From positions 1 through 64,000 of the forward strand of contig CAWIAX010000004.1 of assembly GCA_963834305.1 (NCBI GenBank): a stretch of DNA of 64,000 nucleotides, given 5' to 3'. Within the stretch, counting starts at the first letter, position 1; the number at the start of each line of letters is the position of its first letter. The stretch is from JACCXG01 sp963834305 (GTDB lineage Bacteria; Acidobacteriota; Vicinamibacteria; Vicinamibacterales; 2-12-FULL-66-21). The position numbers were made by a program, and so were the translations under genes. A model generated the notes under the pieces. That model saw only the letters and a list, made by a program, of their open reading frames with translations, was not told the origin of the DNA and searched no databases. Positions 8,462 to 19,000 of this stretch are shown piece by piece.

Positions 8462-9921
8462 CCGGGACAACCCGCCGCGTCCTCACCGGCGCCGGGTGGC
8501 TCTACGGCCACCGCTGGATCGAGCGGCTGCTCGACTTCGCCGCAGTCGTGGTGCTCGCCCGGATGCTGTCGCCGGACGACTTCGGGCTCGTGGCCATCGC
8601 CGCCTCGGTGGTCGCGATCGTCGAAGGTCTCGGTGCCTTCGGCATCGACAAGGCGCTCATCCGCAGCCGCGAAGACGACCGCGACCTGTACGACAGCGCC
8701 TGGACGCTGTCGGTGCTGCGCGGCCTGGCATCGGCGCTGGTCATGCTCGCCATCGCCGAGGCGCTGACCGACGCCCGCATTGCCGTGGTCATCCGGACGC
8801 TGGCGTGGGTGCCGGTCTTCAACGGTCTCGCCAACCCGCGCTTTCTCACGTTCGAGCGCGACCTGATCTATTCGCGGTTCGCCGTGCTGACGCTCAGCGC
8901 CAGGGTGGCGTCGGTTGCGGCGACGCTCGCCGTGGCGGTGACGCAGCGCAGCTACTGGGCACTCGTCGTGGGCCTGCTCGTCAACGCCTGCGCCACGCTG
9001 ATCCTCAGCTACACGCTGCGTCCGTACGTTCCGCGCTTCTCGTTCGCCCGCTTCCATTCGCTCTTCGCCTTCAGCGGCTGGCTCACGCTGACGAGCGCCG
9101 TGACGGCGCTCTCGTTGGAAACCGACCGGATCATCGTCGGACGGCTGCTCGGCGTCGCCGACGCCGGGCTGTACGACATGACGCAGCGCGTCGGCGTGCT
9201 GCCGACGCGCGAACTGCTGAGCCCGCTCCAGCGGCTGCTGCTGCCCGCCTTCAGCCAGTGGATCGACGACCGCACGCGCCTTCGACGCGCCGTCTGCGAG
9301 TCGATCAACGTGCTGGCGAGCCTCAGCCTGCCGGCGGCGTTCGGGTTCGCGCTGGTTGCAGGCGACTTCGTTCCGCTGTTCCTCGGCGAGCAATGGCTGC
9401 CGATTGTTCCGCTGCTGATCGTCCTGGTGCCGTACCTCGGCGTGCGCGCCACGCTGTCGATGACGCTGCCGTGCGCGCTGGCCATCGGCGACACCCGGAT
9501 GCTGTTCCACGTCAGTTCCGTGTACGCACTCGTCCACGTCCCGGCGTTCATCGCCGGCACTGCGCTGTTCGGGCTGCCGGGCGCGATCGGGAGCATCGTG
9601 GTGGCCGGGACCCTCTACATCTACCTCAACGTCTGGATGCTGGGCCGCCTTCTGGCGATCCCGGCGCGCGAGATCCTGTCGCAGGTGCGCCGCCCGGCAG
9701 TCGCGACGGCACTGATGTGCGGCGCGGTGGGCGGCCTCATCGGGCTGACGTCGCTCGCCCTCATGCCGGGGACCGGGTCGTGGGCCTCTGCGGCGGCGAA
9801 GGTCACAACCGGCTGCGTCGTGCTCGGTCTCTCTCACTACGGGATCTGGAGGCTCGAAGGCCGTCCTCCTGGCATCGAGCGCCGGGTCGTGCAGCTCCTC
9901 TCGCGTCAGGCGCCGCGGTGA
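8458..9921 (+). CDS. Oligosaccharide flippase (Wzx-like, MOP superfamily)
   Basis: A 487-residue polytopic membrane protein with about 12-14 hydrophobic segments. LARMLSPDDFGLVAIAASVV and ETDRIIVGRLLGVADAGLYD are typical of Wzx/lipopolysaccharide-biosynthesis flippases, which move undecaprenyl-linked oligosaccharides across the inner membrane. GTG 8458 overlaps the previous stop in a GTGA arrangement and is preferred because the upstream part of the frame is only a shadow of the glycosyltransferase. The 3' end overlaps the convergent GT4 gene by 16 bp. Its presence means the glycan part of this cluster is exported. Confidence 0.85.
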   Translation: MTGTTRRVLTGAGWLYGHRWIERLLDFAAVVVLARMLSPDDFGLVAIAASVVAIVEGLGAFGIDKALIRSREDDRDLYDSAWTLSVLRGLASALVMLAIAEALTDARIAVVIRTLAWVPVFNGLANPRFLTFERDLIYSRFAVLTLSARVASVAATLAVAVTQRSYWALVVGLLVNACATLILSYTLRPYVPRFSFARFHSLFAFSGWLTLTSAVTALSLETDRIIVGRLLGVADAGLYDMTQRVGVLPTRELLSPLQRLLLPAFSQWIDDRTRLRRAVCESINVLASLSLPAAFGFALVAGDFVPLFLGEQWLPIVPLLIVLVPYLGVRATLSMTLPCALAIGDTRMLFHVSSVYALVHVPAFIAGTALFGLPGAIGSIVVAGTLYIYLNVWMLGRLLAIPAREILSQVRRPAVATALMCGAVGGLIGLTSLALMPGTGSWASAAAKVTTGCVVLGLSHYGIWRLEGRPPGIERRVVQLLSRQAPR

Positions 9922-11129
9922 TCCTGCGGCCGCACAACCGCGGCGAACGCGGCCTCGGTCCGCTGCGCGATCGCCGGCCAGGCATAGTGCGCGGCGACGC
10001 CCCGCCCGCCCGCCGCCAGCCGGGCGCGAAGGTCCGGCTCCGCCAGCACACGGGTGATCGCCGCGGCCAGTTCCTCTACGGACTCCGGCGCGACGAGCAG
10101 GGCGCTCTCGCCGTCACGCAGCACCTCGGGCAGCCCGCCCACGCGCGTCGCGACGACCGGAAGGCCCAGCGCAAGCGCCAGGAGGAGGACGCCTGATTGA
10201 CTGGCATGCCGGTAGGGCAGCACCAGGACATCGGCGGCCGCGAAGTACCGCGACACGTCCTCGAACGGGACGTAGGCGAAGTGGTGGATGGCGCCGACGT
10301 GTGCCGCGGCGGCTTCCAGCTCGCGGCGCCGGCCGGACTCCAGCCGCACGGGATCGCCCGCCACCACGAGCCGCGCCCGCGGCCGCGCCGCCGCCACTGC
10401 CGGCCAGCTCTCGAGCAGCACGTCGAGCCCCTTGTACTCGCGGATGTAGCCGAAGAAGAGCACCGCCTCGTCGTCCGCGCCGAGGCCCAGCGTGTGACGA
10501 GCCTCCCGGCGGGTGACGGCGCCCGTCTCGCGCGCGAAGAAGCCGTACTCGCCGTGCGGCACCACGGCCACGCGTCCGGCCGCAACCGCGCACTCGTCGA
10601 TGAGCCGCGTCCGGTCGAACTCCGAGTGCGCGATGACCAGCGGGCTCAGCCGATGGACCCAGCGGTGGACGGCGTCCTGCACGCGCGTCCGCTCGTGCGC
10701 CGTGACCACGTGCGCCGTGACGACAACCGGCGCGGCCATCGACCGCAGCAGGATGAGATACGCTAGGGCAATCTGGTTCGTGCTGTGCAGGTGGACAACG
10801 TCGGGACGCAGCCGGCGCACGAGACGGGCGACGACGAACGCATCGACCAGCGCTTCGGCCGTGCGAACCCAGGCATTCGCGAACGCGGGCATCGACCGGG
10901 CCGCCCGGTGCGTCGCGCGGCCGAGGATGCCCGACACGCGGAATCCGGCTGGCAGCCCCCGCCCGTCGAGTTCGTGCGCGACCGCGGTGACAAGGGTGAC
11001 ATCGTGCCCCCTTCCGGCGAGCGCACCCGCAAGGTTGTGGACGTAGTGAGTCAGCCCGCCGCGGCCGAACGTTTCTATCTCGAGGATCCGGAGCGGCCGA
11101 TCCGCCGTGCCGCCATTCGTCTCTGTCAT
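9906..11129 (-). CDS. Family 4 glycosyltransferase
   Basis: A 407-residue GT-B enzyme. RILEIETFGRGGLTHYVHNL is the N-terminal Gly-rich loop of GT4. VLFFGYIREYKGLDVLLESW starts the donor domain, and FAAADVLVLPYRHASQSGVL then carries the usual GT4 nucleotide-sugar-binding segment, with Gln-Ser-Gly in place of the common E-x-F-G. ATG 11129 is chosen because it directly precedes the fold; a longer open frame to 11450 would overlap the divergent NRPS gene. It is transcribed divergently from the C-A-PCP-TE synthetase (53 bp apart). The sugar is unknown. Confidence 0.85.
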   Translation of the reverse strand: MTETNGGTADRPLRILEIETFGRGGLTHYVHNLAGALAGRGHDVTLVTAVAHELDGRGLPAGFRVSGILGRATHRAARSMPAFANAWVRTAEALVDAFVVARLVRRLRPDVVHLHSTNQIALAYLILLRSMAAPVVVTAHVVTAHERTRVQDAVHRWVHRLSPLVIAHSEFDRTRLIDECAVAAGRVAVVPHGEYGFFARETGAVTRREARHTLGLGADDEAVLFFGYIREYKGLDVLLESWPAVAAARPRARLVVAGDPVRLESGRRRELEAAAAHVGAIHHFAYVPFEDVSRYFAAADVLVLPYRHASQSGVLLLALALGLPVVATRVGGLPEVLRDGESALLVAPESVEELAAAITRVLAEPDLRARLAAGGRGVAAHYAWPAIAQRTEAAFAAVVRPQDHRGA

Positions 11130-11182
11130 GTCGTCCCCGCTAGCTTGCCCTCGAACGCCCCCCTGCGTCGAGAGGCCGCGGC

Positions 11183-14100
11183 ATGAGCGCTTCCGGGCAG
11201 CCGGCCGATCGCGCGGAGCGCCTGCGGCGCGCGATCGAGGCCAAGCGCGCGGGCGCAGGCAGCGGCGGGCTCGACCTGCCGTCGCGTCCCGCTGGCGAAC
11301 CGGCGCCCCTCGGCGAGCTCCAGCGCGGCCTGTGGTTCGTCCATCAGATCGAGCCGCAGTCGCCGGCCTACAACCTGTGCAGTGCCTTCCGGGTCCACGG
11401 CGCGCTGGACGTCGCGCGCCTCCAGCACGCCCTGGACGTCGTCGTTTCACGCCATCGGCTGCTGCGATCCACCTTTCGGGCCGACGGCGACAGTGCGGTC
11501 CAGGTCGTTCACGACACCGGCACCATCGTTGTTGACCGGATCCACGCAGCGCCGGGAGGCGCCCGTGCCGCCGCTGGACACGACGCCGCCAGGCCCTTCG
11601 ATCTCGAACGCGGGCCGCTCGTCAGGGCCGCGCTGATCGAGGAGCCGGACGGCGATCGCCTGCTGCTGCTCGCGCTGCACCACATCCTCGCCGACGAGCG
11701 CGCGGTGGAGTGTCTCTGGCGGCAGATCGCCGAGGCCTACCGCGGTCGCGCAGACAGCCCGCAGCCCGGGGCGCAGTACGACGACTACGTCCACTGGCTC
11801 CGGGGTACCCAGGGGGATCGCCGGACCGAGGACCTCGACTACTGGCGGGCGCGGCTGGATCCGCTGCCCGACGAGTTGCGCCTGCCGTTCGAGCAGCCGG
11901 CCAGTCCGGGCGCCGGCGGGCGGCCGGGGCGTCTCATCGTACGCACGCTGTCTCCGTCGGTGCGGGCCGGGCTTCGGCAACTGGCGGGACGCGCCGGCGT
12001 TACCCCGTTCACGGTGTCGGCGTTCGCGTTTCGGCTGTTGCTGCATCGCTACACCGATGGCCAGCGCATCGCGTTCGGCACGCCGGTGTCGGTGCGCGCG
12101 CACCCGGCCGCGCTCGACATGATCGGGTACTTCCTGAATCCGCTGGTCATCGACGCCGCGATCGACGAGCACCTGTCCGTGCGCGAGGCCGTCGCGGCCT
12201 TCTCCGGGCACCTGGCGGGGGCGCTGGCGCACCCGGCGGTGCCCTTCGACACGCTTGCGGCTCACCTGTCGCCGCCGCGGCAACCCGATCGCCACCCGAT
12301 CTTCCAGGTGATGTTCGTCTACCAGGAAGCCGGACCCGCGCCGATGCTGGGCGACATTCGGCTCGAGCCGGTCATGATCGACCTCGGCGCAGCCAAGTTC
12401 GACGTAACCCTCTTCGTCACCGAGCGCGCCGGCACGCTGGAGACGGGCGTCGAGTATCGCACCGACCTGTTCGACGACGGATCCATGCGCCAGCTGCTCG
12501 ATCACTACGAGCAGTTGATCGAGCAACTGCCCTGCGATCTCGAACGGCCGATCGCCGATGTCCCGATGCTCGGGAATGCGGAAGCGTCGCGACTCGCGGC
12601 CTGGGAGCGTGGTCCGCGGCTCGACCGCGAGGTCGCGACGCTCCTGCCGGACCTCATACTCGCGCAGGCCGGACGCCATCCCCATGACGAGGCCATCGTG
12701 TGCGGCGGCACCCGCCATGACTATTCGGGCTTCGAAGCGGCCGCCAGGGGAATTGCCCAGGCGCTCATCGCCAGCGGTGTCGAGCCCGGCGACCGCGTGG
12801 CCGTGTTCATCGAGCGCTCCGTCGAGGCGATCGCCGCGCTGCTTGGCAGCCAGCTTGCCGGCGCGGCGTATGTGCCGATGGACCCGGCGTACCCGCAGGC
12901 GCGGAACCGGAGCGTGCTCGAGGATGCCGAGGTGGCGGCGGTGCTGACCACCATGGCGCTGCGCGGCCGCCTGCCGGAAGGCTCGTGGCGCCCGCTCACG
13001 GTGGACGCGCTCGCCGATGCGAGGTCGCCAGCGTCCGACCTGCCCGACCTCTCTCCGGATCTGCGGGCCTACATCCTCTACACGTCGGGTTCCACTGGAC
13101 GCCCGAAGGGTGTCGTCATCAGCCACGACAACCTGCGACTGTCGACGCTGGCCCGGCTGCAGTTCTACGAGGCGGGTCCAGAGCGCTTCCTGCTGCTGCC
13201 AAGCATCGCGTTCGACAGTTCCGTGGCCGGCATCTTCTGGACGCTTGCCGCCGGCGGCACGCTCGTCGTGCCGACCGACGACGAGATCCGCGACGCGCGG
13301 CGTCTGGCCGACCTGATCGAGCATGAGCGGGTGACGACGATGTTGTGCGTGCCGTCGCTCTACGCCCAGCTGCTGCGCGGCGACAGCGGCCAGCTCCGCG
13401 CGCTGCAGACCGTGATCGTCGCCGGCGAGAGCTGCCCGTCGCGGCTCGTCGCAGAGCATTTCGCGACGCTTCCCGAGGTGCGGCTGTTCAACGAGTACGG
13501 GCCAACGGAAGGCACGGTCTGGGCGACGGTGTGCGAGCTGCTGCCGGAGGACGGGTCGCGGGCGGTCACGATCGGCCGTCCGATTCCCGGTGTCAGCGTC
13601 GAGGTCCGCGACGCACTGGGGCGGCAGGTGCCGGCCGGTCTCCCTGGCGATGCCACGATCGTGGGCCCGACGGTGGCGAGCGGCTACTGGCGCCGTGATG
13701 ATCTCACCGCGGAGCGATTCTCGAACATCGGCGCAGCACACGAGCCGGCGCAGCGCCGCTACCGCACCGGCGACCGCATGGCCTGGAACGCCGACGGCCG
13801 CCTGCTGTTTCACGGCCGCGACGACGCACAGATCAAGCTGCGCGGGTTCCGAATCGAGCCGGGAGAGATCGAGGCGGCCCTGCTGGAGCATCCACACATC
13901 GACGAAGCGGCCGTCGTGGCGCGCGCGCCGGTGCCGCCGGGGATCGCCGGGGGCGATTCAGCGGCCTCGCTGCTGGTCGCGTTTGTCGTGGCGCAGGGCG
14001 GCCCGATCGACGGCTGGCGCGCGGCGCTGGCGACGCGCTTCCCCGATCACATGATCCCGGCGCGGGTCGTGGAGCTGCCGCACCTGCCGACGCTGCCAAA

Positions 14101-15229
14101 CGGCAAGGTCGATCGCCGGCGCCTGCAGGAGCTGCCGATCGCCGCCCCATCAGCCGTGGCGTGCGGCGACGTCCCGAGCGCGCGTGAGCGGATGCTGCTG
14201 TCGCTCTGGGAAGGCCTGCTGGGGCGATCCGGCATCGCCGCGACCGATAATTTCTTCGACCTCGGCGGCCATTCACTGCTGATGATCGACATGGTGGCGG
14301 CGATTGCGCGCGACTGTGAGGTGACGCTGACGGCCGCCGATGTGTTTCAGCATCCGACCGTGCGCGAACTGTCTCGCCGGGTCGAGCAGCGCGCCGGCGC
14401 GCACGCCTACACCTATCAACAGTTGTTTCCGATCCAACCGGCCGGCCGGAAGACGCCGTTCGTCATGGCGTCGCCGGACTTCTTCACGGCGGCGCTGGTC
14501 GAACGGTTTCGCGGCGAACGGCCGGTCTACGGCGTGCGCGGCGTCGGCCTGCGCGCCGAGGGGAACCGCGGGCGCTGGCCGACGCTGACGGATCTGGCCG
14601 AGGAGGTCGCCGGTGAGGTGCAGCGCCGATTTCCGGACGGCCCCTGCATCGTCGCCGGCTATTCGTTCGGCGCGTGGCTCGCGATCGAAACCGTGCGGGC
14701 GCTCGAGCGGCGCGGCTACCCCGTGCGGCGGCTCTACGCGATCGCGCCGATGCCGGTCGAGGTCTTCCGCTTCGGCCCGTTTCGCGTGCGCATCGACGGC
14801 CTGCGCCAGCCCCTGGCCGAGCTCGCCACCCGCGACGTGCTCCGGCACTATCTGCGGGGCAATCATCCGCTCACGCGCGGCCCCTATCGCCGCGGCCGGC
14901 AATGGCTGTTCGAGCGGCCGTGGCGGCGCTCGCTCGGCCTGCTCGGCGCCTGGCGCCGTCGCCGCGGCCTGCCGCTCACGGCGCGCCAGATCCAGGCCGA
15001 TGCGCGCGTCGAGCGGTTCAGGCTGTACGCCCGGCACCGCCCGGCGCCCGTGCGCGCGGCCACCGAGTTCTTCAATCCGGTCGGACTCTCGACCGACGCC
15101 GCCGCCACCTGGCGTCCGTATTTCAGCGGTCCACTGGCGGTCCATCCCATTCCCGATCCCCACGACGAGGCCTCCGTCGACGCCGCCCGCGACGTGATTC
15201 TCGATCACCTGCGCGACGTCGGCGACTGA
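11183..15229 (+). CDS. Nonribosomal peptide synthetase, C-A-PCP-TE termination module
   Basis: A 1348-residue, one-module synthetase. The condensation domain (about 42-460) has HHILADE at 166-172, matching HHxxxDG except that Gly is Glu. The adenylation domain (about 485-985) shows YTSGSTGRPKG (A3), NEYGPTE (A5), YRTGD (A7), IKLRGFRIEPGEIE (A8) and NGKVD (A10). A PCP follows, with Ser1031 in DLGGHS. The thioesterase (about 1085-1345) has GYSFGA with Ser1161, and a likely catalytic His near 1327. A hand-aligned specificity code is D-S-A-L-I-A-E-V-W-K, which I do not recognise. The TE makes this the last module, so it should act after the opposing C-A-PCP synthetase. A family-2 glycosyltransferase follows 12 bp downstream. 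Confidence 0.92.
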   Translation: MSASGQPADRAERLRRAIEAKRAGAGSGGLDLPSRPAGEPAPLGELQRGLWFVHQIEPQSPAYNLCSAFRVHGALDVARLQHALDVVVSRHRLLRSTFRADGDSAVQVVHDTGTIVVDRIHAAPGGARAAAGHDAARPFDLERGPLVRAALIEEPDGDRLLLLALHHILADERAVECLWRQIAEAYRGRADSPQPGAQYDDYVHWLRGTQGDRRTEDLDYWRARLDPLPDELRLPFEQPASPGAGGRPGRLIVRTLSPSVRAGLRQLAGRAGVTPFTVSAFAFRLLLHRYTDGQRIAFGTPVSVRAHPAALDMIGYFLNPLVIDAAIDEHLSVREAVAAFSGHLAGALAHPAVPFDTLAAHLSPPRQPDRHPIFQVMFVYQEAGPAPMLGDIRLEPVMIDLGAAKFDVTLFVTERAGTLETGVEYRTDLFDDGSMRQLLDHYEQLIEQLPCDLERPIADVPMLGNAEASRLAAWERGPRLDREVATLLPDLILAQAGRHPHDEAIVCGGTRHDYSGFEAAARGIAQALIASGVEPGDRVAVFIERSVEAIAALLGSQLAGAAYVPMDPAYPQARNRSVLEDAEVAAVLTTMALRGRLPEGSWRPLTVDALADARSPASDLPDLSPDLRAYILYTSGSTGRPKGVVISHDNLRLSTLARLQFYEAGPERFLLLPSIAFDSSVAGIFWTLAAGGTLVVPTDDEIRDARRLADLIEHERVTTMLCVPSLYAQLLRGDSGQLRALQTVIVAGESCPSRLVAEHFATLPEVRLFNEYGPTEGTVWATVCELLPEDGSRAVTIGRPIPGVSVEVRDALGRQVPAGLPGDATIVGPTVASGYWRRDDLTAERFSNIGAAHEPAQRRYRTGDRMAWNADGRLLFHGRDDAQIKLRGFRIEPGEIEAALLEHPHIDEAAVVARAPVPPGIAGGDSAASLLVAFVVAQGGPIDGWRAALATRFPDHMIPARVVELPHLPTLPNGKVDRRRLQELPIAAPSAVACGDVPSARERMLLSLWEGLLGRSGIAATDNFFDLGGHSLLMIDMVAAIARDCEVTLTAADVFQHPTVRELSRRVEQRAGAHAYTYQQLFPIQPAGRKTPFVMASPDFFTAALVERFRGERPVYGVRGVGLRAEGNRGRWPTLTDLAEEVAGEVQRRFPDGPCIVAGYSFGAWLAIETVRALERRGYPVRRLYAIAPMPVEVFRFGPFRVRIDGLRQPLAELATRDVLRHYLRGNHPLTRGPYRRGRQWLFERPWRRSLGLLGAWRRRRGLPLTARQIQADARVERFRLYARHRPAPVRAATEFFNPVGLSTDAAATWRPYFSGPLAVHPIPDPHDEASVDAARDVILDHLRDVGD

Positions 15230-15241
15230 GCCGACGACATC

Positions 15242-16000
15242 ATGAGCGACCCGCGCATCTCGGTCATCGTGCCGTTCTTCAACCGCCAGCGCTACCTCGC
15301 CGCGTGCATCGACGGACTGCTGGCACAGGAAGACGTCGGCGGTCCCGTCGAGATCATCCTCGTCGACAACGGGTCGTCCGATGATGGGCCGTCGGTGGTC
15401 GGGCGGTATCCGGGCCTGACGGTCCTGCACGAAGACAAGCGCGGCGCCTACGCGGCGCGCAACACCGGCATCAGGCACGCCCGGGCGCCGGTCATCGCCT
15501 TCACCGACGCCGATTGCGTCGTCGCGCGCGACTGGGTGCGGGCGATCCACGACGGCATGCGCGATCCTGCCGTCGCGATCCTGGTGGGCGAGTCGAGCTA
15601 CCCCGCCGCGGCGTCGCTGACGCTGAAGCTGCTCGCGGCCTACGAGAACGCCAAGGCGGCCTACGTCGCGGACCGCTGCCCGCCCGCGTTTCATTTCGCC
15701 TACGCGAACAACATGGCCGTCCGGGCGACGGTGTTCGCCGAACAGGGCCCGTTCGAGGAGTGGGAGCGCGCCGCCGACACCGAGCTGGTGCACCGCGTTG
15801 CCGCCAGCCGGCCGGATCTGCGGCTCGCGTTCAACCCGTCGATGCGGATCACGCACCTGGAGTTCCTGCGCTTTCGCCAGCGGGTCGGCCGGCTGTCGCT
15901 GTACACGCAGACGAACACGCGGATCCCGACGTTCAGGGAGCTCGGTGCGGTGCAGCGTGCCGGCGTCCTCGCGCACATGCTCAGAAGGCGGCGCGCGTAG
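15242..16000 (+). CDS. Family 2 glycosyltransferase
   Basis: A 252-residue GT-A enzyme without membrane helices. RISVIVPFFNRQRYLAACID starts the fold, DNGSSDDG is the usual nucleotide-binding DxSxD-type motif, and AFTDADCVV carries the metal-binding DAD. EWERAADTELVHR supplies the acidic acceptor-site residues. It lies 12 bp after the NRPS gene on the same strand, so it is probably co-transcribed; that links sugar transfer with the peptide system. It ends 58 bp from the convergent end of the second NRPS gene. Confidence 0.85.
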   Translation: MSDPRISVIVPFFNRQRYLAACIDGLLAQEDVGGPVEIILVDNGSSDDGPSVVGRYPGLTVLHEDKRGAYAARNTGIRHARAPVIAFTDADCVVARDWVRAIHDGMRDPAVAILVGESSYPAAASLTLKLLAAYENAKAAYVADRCPPAFHFAYANNMAVRATVFAEQGPFEEWERAADTELVHRVAASRPDLRLAFNPSMRITHLEFLRFRQRVGRLSLYTQTNTRIPTFRELGAVQRAGVLAHMLRRRRA

Positions 16001-16058
16001 GGCTGCCGCTCCGGCTCTCACCGGCAGGCGGTCAGGGATGCCATCGCCGGCTCACGGC

Positions 16059-19000
16059 TCAGACCGCGCCGGGATCGCCGGCGTCGGCGAGGATGCGATC
16101 CTCGGCCACGCGCGCGAGGTCGCCGAGAGCCGGATGCGTGAAGATGGTCGCCAGCGGGAGCGTGATATCGAACTCCCGGCAGAGGCGCACCATCATCTGC
16201 ATGGCGACGAGCGACGTCCCGCCGAGCGAGAAGAAGCTGTCGGCGGCGCCGACGCGCTCGACGCCAAGGTCCTCCTGCCAGATGCGGGCCAGGAACTCGG
16301 CGACCGGCCCGTCAGGCGCTGCGTACGTCTCACGGCTTGCGGCGGCCGCCGGCGCGGCCCGGAGGAGCGCCTGCTCGTCGACCTTGCCGTTCGAGGTCAG
16401 CGGGATCGCGTCCACGCGCTGCAGCTGCATCGGCACCATCTGCGCCGGTAAGCACCCGGCGAGCTGCTGACGGAGCTGTTCGGCTGTGGTCGCGCCGCGG
16501 GTCACGTAGAAGCCGACGAGTGCGGGCTGCTCCCCTGGGGCGCTGAGCTGCTCCTCGTCGCAGCCGATGTCCGCCAGAATCCGCCGCACGTGCCCGGCAT
16601 CGATATCGTCGTTCAGCTCGCGCAGCGCCGCTTCGCGCGTCTTGTGGCCGAGCCGCACGTCCCAGCTGTATGGCAGCGCGTAGCTGTGGTAGCCCCGCTC
16701 CTTCTGGTGGACGTAGATGCCGACGTCGTTGATCAGGCAGTTGGTGGACCGTCCCGTGTCGGCCGGCCGGATCCAGGGCACCGCCCGCGCCAGATAGGAC
16801 AGCATGTCGGCGAGCGCGACATCACTGTAACGGTAGAAGTCCACGACCGCGACCTCCTCGAAGATCCGGTCGTCGTTGAACGCGCGCACGTCGATGACGC
16901 GCCCGACCGCGTCGGGCGTGCGGTGATACGCCTTGCGGGCGGCGAGCACGGCCGCATCGACGTCGCCGGGATCGCGCTGGCCGTCGAGGAACATCTCGGG
17001 GGAGAGGCGAGTTTCGAACAGCTGTCCCCGGGACAGCCCGGTGATGATCACCGGAATGCCGAGTGCGCGCGCGCGGAGCATGCCGAGCGTGTAAATCGTC
17101 TTGAAGCAGCCGTTGCAGACGTTCGAGAAGCGGGCCAGGCTGTCACGGAAGATCGCGGCCATGTCCGGCGTGGTGCCGAACTCGATCGGCACACCGAGAT
17201 GCGACGTGACCTGGCGGATGTTCGCCATGGCGTCGCGCGAGATGAACCCGTTGTCGAGCGTGAACGCGTATACCGACAGCCCCATCTCGACCAGTTGTCC
17301 CAGCGCGTAGGTGCTGTCCTTGCCGCCGCTGTAGAGCATGAGGCAGTCGTACTGCGCCCCCGGGTGCGCGGCCCGGGCCGCCGCGAAGAGATCCCGCAGG
17401 TCGTCCATCGTGCGGAAGTAGGCCCGCGCATGGGGCTCGATGGTCTCGAACGACCGGCAGACGCTGCACACGCGTGTCGCGTCGAAGGTGACACGGGGAA
17501 CATTCGACGGCAGCCCGCAGCGCACGCAGTGATCCACCTGGAGGCCGGGCCTGCCGACGCCGCTCGAGCGGCGGACGACGACCGCGCACTCGTCGATCGA
17601 AGGCAGCGAGCGCAGGGCCGCCTCAACTTCGCCAGGCTCGATGCGATAGCCCGAGAGCTTCACCTGGCGGTCGATCCGGCCGAGATACTCGAGCACCGAC
17701 GGCGCGACGAACCGCACGAGATCACCCGTGCGATAGCGGCGCGCGCCGGGCCGCGCCGGGTCTGCGGAAAATCGTGCCTGCGTCAGGTCGTCGCGTCCGT
17801 GATAGCCGCGGGCGAGGCCGAAGCGAGACACCCAGAGCTCGCCGGGCACGCCCTCGGGCACGGGGGTCAGCGCGTCGTTGAGAACCTCGACGCGCACATG
17901 GTCCGCGGGCCCGCCGATCGGCACGCTCGCGGCGGTGTCCTGGTCGCGGTCGTAGCGATGCGCCACGCAACCGACGACGGCCTCGGTAGGTCCGTACTCG
18001 TTGTGGATCTCGACATCGCCGCGCAGTTGCGCGCTCGCGCCGGACGCGAGTGACGTTGTGAGATCCTCACCGCCGACCACCATGCGGCGGATCCTCGAGC
18101 CGTCGAGACCGATGCGGCGGAGCAGCGACAGGTGCGCCGGCGTGAGCTTGATGATGTCGACCGCGTTGGCCGCCGCCACGTCCATGACCGCTGAATCGAT
18201 CGGGCCGTCGGGCTCGGGGTAAATGTCCAGCGTGCCGCCGGTGACGAGCGGCAGGAAGAGGCTGGTGACGGTGAGGTCGAAGGCGAGCGAAGTAAACAGG
18301 GGCCAGGTCAGGCGGTCGCCGCGCAGGTAGCGGCGTTCGGCCCATTCGAGATAATCCGCGAGCCCGCCGTGTTCGATGAGCACCCCTTTCGGTTGACCCG
18401 TCGAACCCGAGGTGTACATCAGGTAGGCGAGGTCGGTCAGGGCGGGACCGGAGCCGCCCGGCGTCGCGCCCTGGTGCGCACGAACGGTCTCTGCCACATC
18501 CAGGGTGATGAGCCCGGGCCGTGCCGGTGGCACCGGCACGCCTTCGCCGACCAGCAGCACGCGCGCACCGGAGTCTTCGAGCAGGTAGTCGAGCCGGGCC
18601 GCCGGTGTCGCAGGATCGATCGGGACGTAGGCGGCTCGTGCCTTCAGCGTGCCGACGATGGCGGCCACGGCGAGCGCGGACCGGCGTCCGGCGATCGCGA
18701 TCCGATCGCCTCGCGCAATCCCGTGCGCCAGCAGCGCCGCCGCCACGGCGTCGGCCTGCGCCCGCAGTTCGCCGAAGCGGATGTCGGCGGCACCCTGCCG
18801 CAGCGCCACGCGATCCGGTTCGCGCGCGGCCTGGCGCTCGAACCTCTCGACCACCGACTCACGGGGGAGTGGCTCGTGATCGGTATCGTTCAACCGGGCA
18901 CGCGCCTCCCGTTCGTCGTCGGCGAGGATGTCGACGGCGGCGATCGAGCGGTCGGGATCCTCGAGAAACGCCTCCACCAGCTTCTCGAAGTGGATGAGGC

